From: Stereocaulon alpinum
Taxonomy: Eukaryota; Ascomycota; Lecanoromycetes; Lecanorales; Stereocaulaceae
Direction: 5' to 3'
Assembly (NCBI GenBank): GCA_018257865.1
Contig: JAEUBA010000026.1
Coordinates: 276,851-340,850 of the forward strand
Length of the DNA stretch: 64,000 nucleotides
Under the pieces are notes generated by a model. That model saw nothing but the letters and a program-made list of their open reading frames with translations, made no database searches and was not told the DNA's origin. Below are positions 62,103 through 64,000 of the stretch, piece by piece (position 1 is the first letter of the stretch; the number at the start of each line of letters is the position of its first letter). The translations under genes and the position numbers were made by a program.

Positions 62103-62573
62103 ATGTCTCACTCGGAGCTTGCAACATCCTACGCGGCTCTTATCCTTGCGGATGACGATGTCGACATTACCGTAAGTCCTTGGTCATGAAGCTTCATCGC
62201 AACCAACTGAAATGTACTCACCCTGTTGCACAGCCTGACAAGCTCATGACCCTGATCAAAGCCGCCAATGTCGAAGAGGTCGAGTCAATATGGACAACTT
62301 TATTTGCCAAGGTACAAAGAACGGGTTCCCAAGCCTGCGGGTACAACGACGAAAAGCAGCGGCTAATTCCACGCACAGGCACTTGAGGGGAAGAACGTCA
62401 AGGACATGCTACTGAACGTCGGATCTGGAGGTGGAGCTACCGCTGCACCCGCTGGTGGTGCAGCTGGAGGTGGTGCAACAGCAGATGCGCCAACGGAGGC
62501 TGAGAAGAAGGAAGAGAAGGAAGAGGAGAAGGAAGAATCAGACGAAGACATGGGCTTTGGTCTCTTCGACTGA
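62103..62573 (+). CDS. RPP1: 60S acidic ribosomal protein P1
   Basis: The model has three exons, 62,103-62,171, 62,234-62,311 and 62,379-62,573, with introns of 62 and 67 bp (GTAAGT...CACAG and GTACAA...CACAG), giving 113 residues, the normal length for P1. The N-terminal helical domain ([14 protein letters not shown], then [20 protein letters not shown]) dimerises with P2 and anchors to P0 on the ribosomal stalk in this family. A Gly/Ala-rich hinge (about 68-88) is followed by a Lys/Glu-rich stretch and the invariant acidic tail [12 protein letters not shown], which binds translation GTPases. The tail and the [10 protein letters not shown] start mark it as P1 rather than P2. The gene appears intact. 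Confidence 0.96.
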
Positions 62574-63640
62574 ATGCGGCATATCACTCTACATTCTGCG
62601 ATGGATAAAATACTTCCCTCTTTGGTCAGGGCTACAACAGTGCGTAGGTGGCATTAGCAATGCTACTCTATCGTAGCCTTCCACTAGAGAGGTGCATGTC
62701 TCGGGACCAGATATGTGGATTGCGTACTATGATGCTGCCTATTGATCTTCACTACGCTTTCTCAATCAGTGACGGAGTGCCTTTTTCAATGCAATCACAT
62801 AGAATGCAGTGTCTCAACCACAGAATAATGTTTCCAGTTCCTCTCTATGAGCGCCTGCAACAATGTGTGAATGATGCCTTTGCTGGGATTTGGAGTCACA
62901 GGCTGCATTCCGGTGCATCGCTGGCGGCAATGGGCCCTCTGCGCAGTTTCACCGCGCTCAACCGCGACTTTGAGGATCACATGTACACCAATAAAACAGA
63001 TCTGAACTGTCCTGCAAAAACAATAACCATAAGAACGTGCGTATGTACATATATGTACATATATATATTATATATACCTCGAACTTAGGATCTGAAACTG
63101 CCGTTCCAGGACGGGAAAGGGAGCAAGGCCGCTTCAGAGGGAGCACCGAGGGAGCAGTGGTGAGCGCTGGGGAAGCAGTGGGGCACTGCAAGCGAACAAG
63201 AAGAGAGGAGAGGTTCTGGCTCCTCGGAGAGCCTGATTTGGCTGCATCTTACTCGGCTACAGCTGCTCCTCCTATTTATCCAGCAGTGTTGCCTGGCTCA
63301 GCCTGCTGCTGCCTAGATTCCTACAGCTTCGCCGGCTTTTGGCTTAATCTTGTGCCAATCTAAGGCGATATTTGATGTTCATTTGAATGATAGCAAAACA
63401 GCTGCGTGTTGTGCCTCCGTTTCTCTCGCAACACGTGAAAGACCCGTTTTGCTTATCTTTCCTCAACTCGAGCAATCGCATAAAACATGAAGGTTTGAGA
63501 ATATAACTGGAAAGAACGACAAGGCTAAGATCGGTAGGTAAGACGACCCAGCCTTGTCTAAGCAGAAGCTGTTCAGGTCCTTTCGGGACAGTCACCCTCC
63601 CAAAGTCACCCTCCACCAAAATTTCGCCTAGACAGTACTT
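62574..63640. other. Region downstream of P1; no gene supported
   Basis: Composition is normal. It includes the P1 3' UTR, a TA/TG-rich simple repeat at 63,041-63,077 (GTATGTACATATATGTACAT then ATATATA) and a GGGAGCA-rich patch at about 63,117-63,180. Open frames of 146 codons on plus and 91 on minus lack family motifs, and the first runs through the simple repeat. Confidence 0.5.
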
Positions 63641-63715
63641 ACCGCTGGTGTATTCCCCTATTAGCTATAGTCGCCGCCTACCTTGCCGCCGCCGTCGATT
63701 CGCTTAACTTAGCTA

Positions 63716-64000
<285 letters not shown>

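Noticed and set aside
62648..63088. 146-codon plus-strand open frame after the P1 gene
   Set aside because: It has no motif, overlaps the P1 3' UTR side, and ends in a TA/TG simple repeat.

Overview
The window is from a filamentous ascomycete (Pezizomycotina) genome. Two recognisable host genes have short spliceosomal introns of 51-69 bp, and most of the rest is retrotransposon sequence with the signature of repeat-induced point mutation (RIP). In positions 1 to about 35,760 and about 39,580 to 58,660 the dinucleotides CpA and TpG are almost absent while TpA is very abundant, so TAA and TAG stops fill all six frames and almost no open frame exceeds 60 codons. CpG is largely retained, so the DNA is saturated for one mutation type rather than uniformly AT-rich. 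The class within Pezizomycotina cannot be fixed from this window.

Left nest (1-35,700). Reading through TAG/TAA as former CAG/CAA/TGG exposes a Russian-doll stack. The oldest recognisable host is a chromovirus-type Gypsy copy on the minus strand (D1, 24,122-35,067). It is apparently cut by a second Gypsy-like element (X). X is cut by a Ty1/Copia element (1481-22,707, plus strand, target duplication GTTTC). That Copia is cut inside its reverse transcriptase by Gypsy B (6724-20,952, minus strand, duplication GTAGG). Gypsy B is cut inside pol by Gypsy C (11,464-18,862, minus strand, duplication CTTTA). D1 also carries a complete minus-strand Copia (E, 28,212-34,148, duplication TCTTC) and a 1.19-kb, weakly mutated non-LTR-like insertion with 13-bp duplications and a CAAT-type tail (F, 25,540-26,729).

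Gene island 1 (about 35,940-39,470). It holds a two-exon Na+/Ca2+-exchanger (CaCA) family membrane antiporter, a degenerate minisatellite upstream of it, and a doubtful gene relic downstream.

Right nest (39,472-58,769). It is bounded by 106-bp inverted repeats flanked by TA, which suggests an old DNA transposon that served as landing pad. Inside are a second, plus-strand copy of the D chromovirus (D2), a minus-strand Tad1-like LINE, an unassigned formerly coding block, a Helitron with Rep and PIF1-like helicase domains, and the 3' end of a second Gypsy B copy.

Gene island 2 (58,770-about 63,640). It holds a broken coding relic abutting the inverted repeat, a five-exon UPF0662/DUF2408 gene on the minus strand, and divergently from it the three-exon gene for 60S acidic ribosomal protein P1. 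The window ends in a long TAG-triplet microsatellite.

The two D copies lie in opposite orientation on either side of gene island 1, with their 5' LTRs facing it. D2 supplies empty sites that confirm several insertions in D1. The host genes show no functional link to each other.
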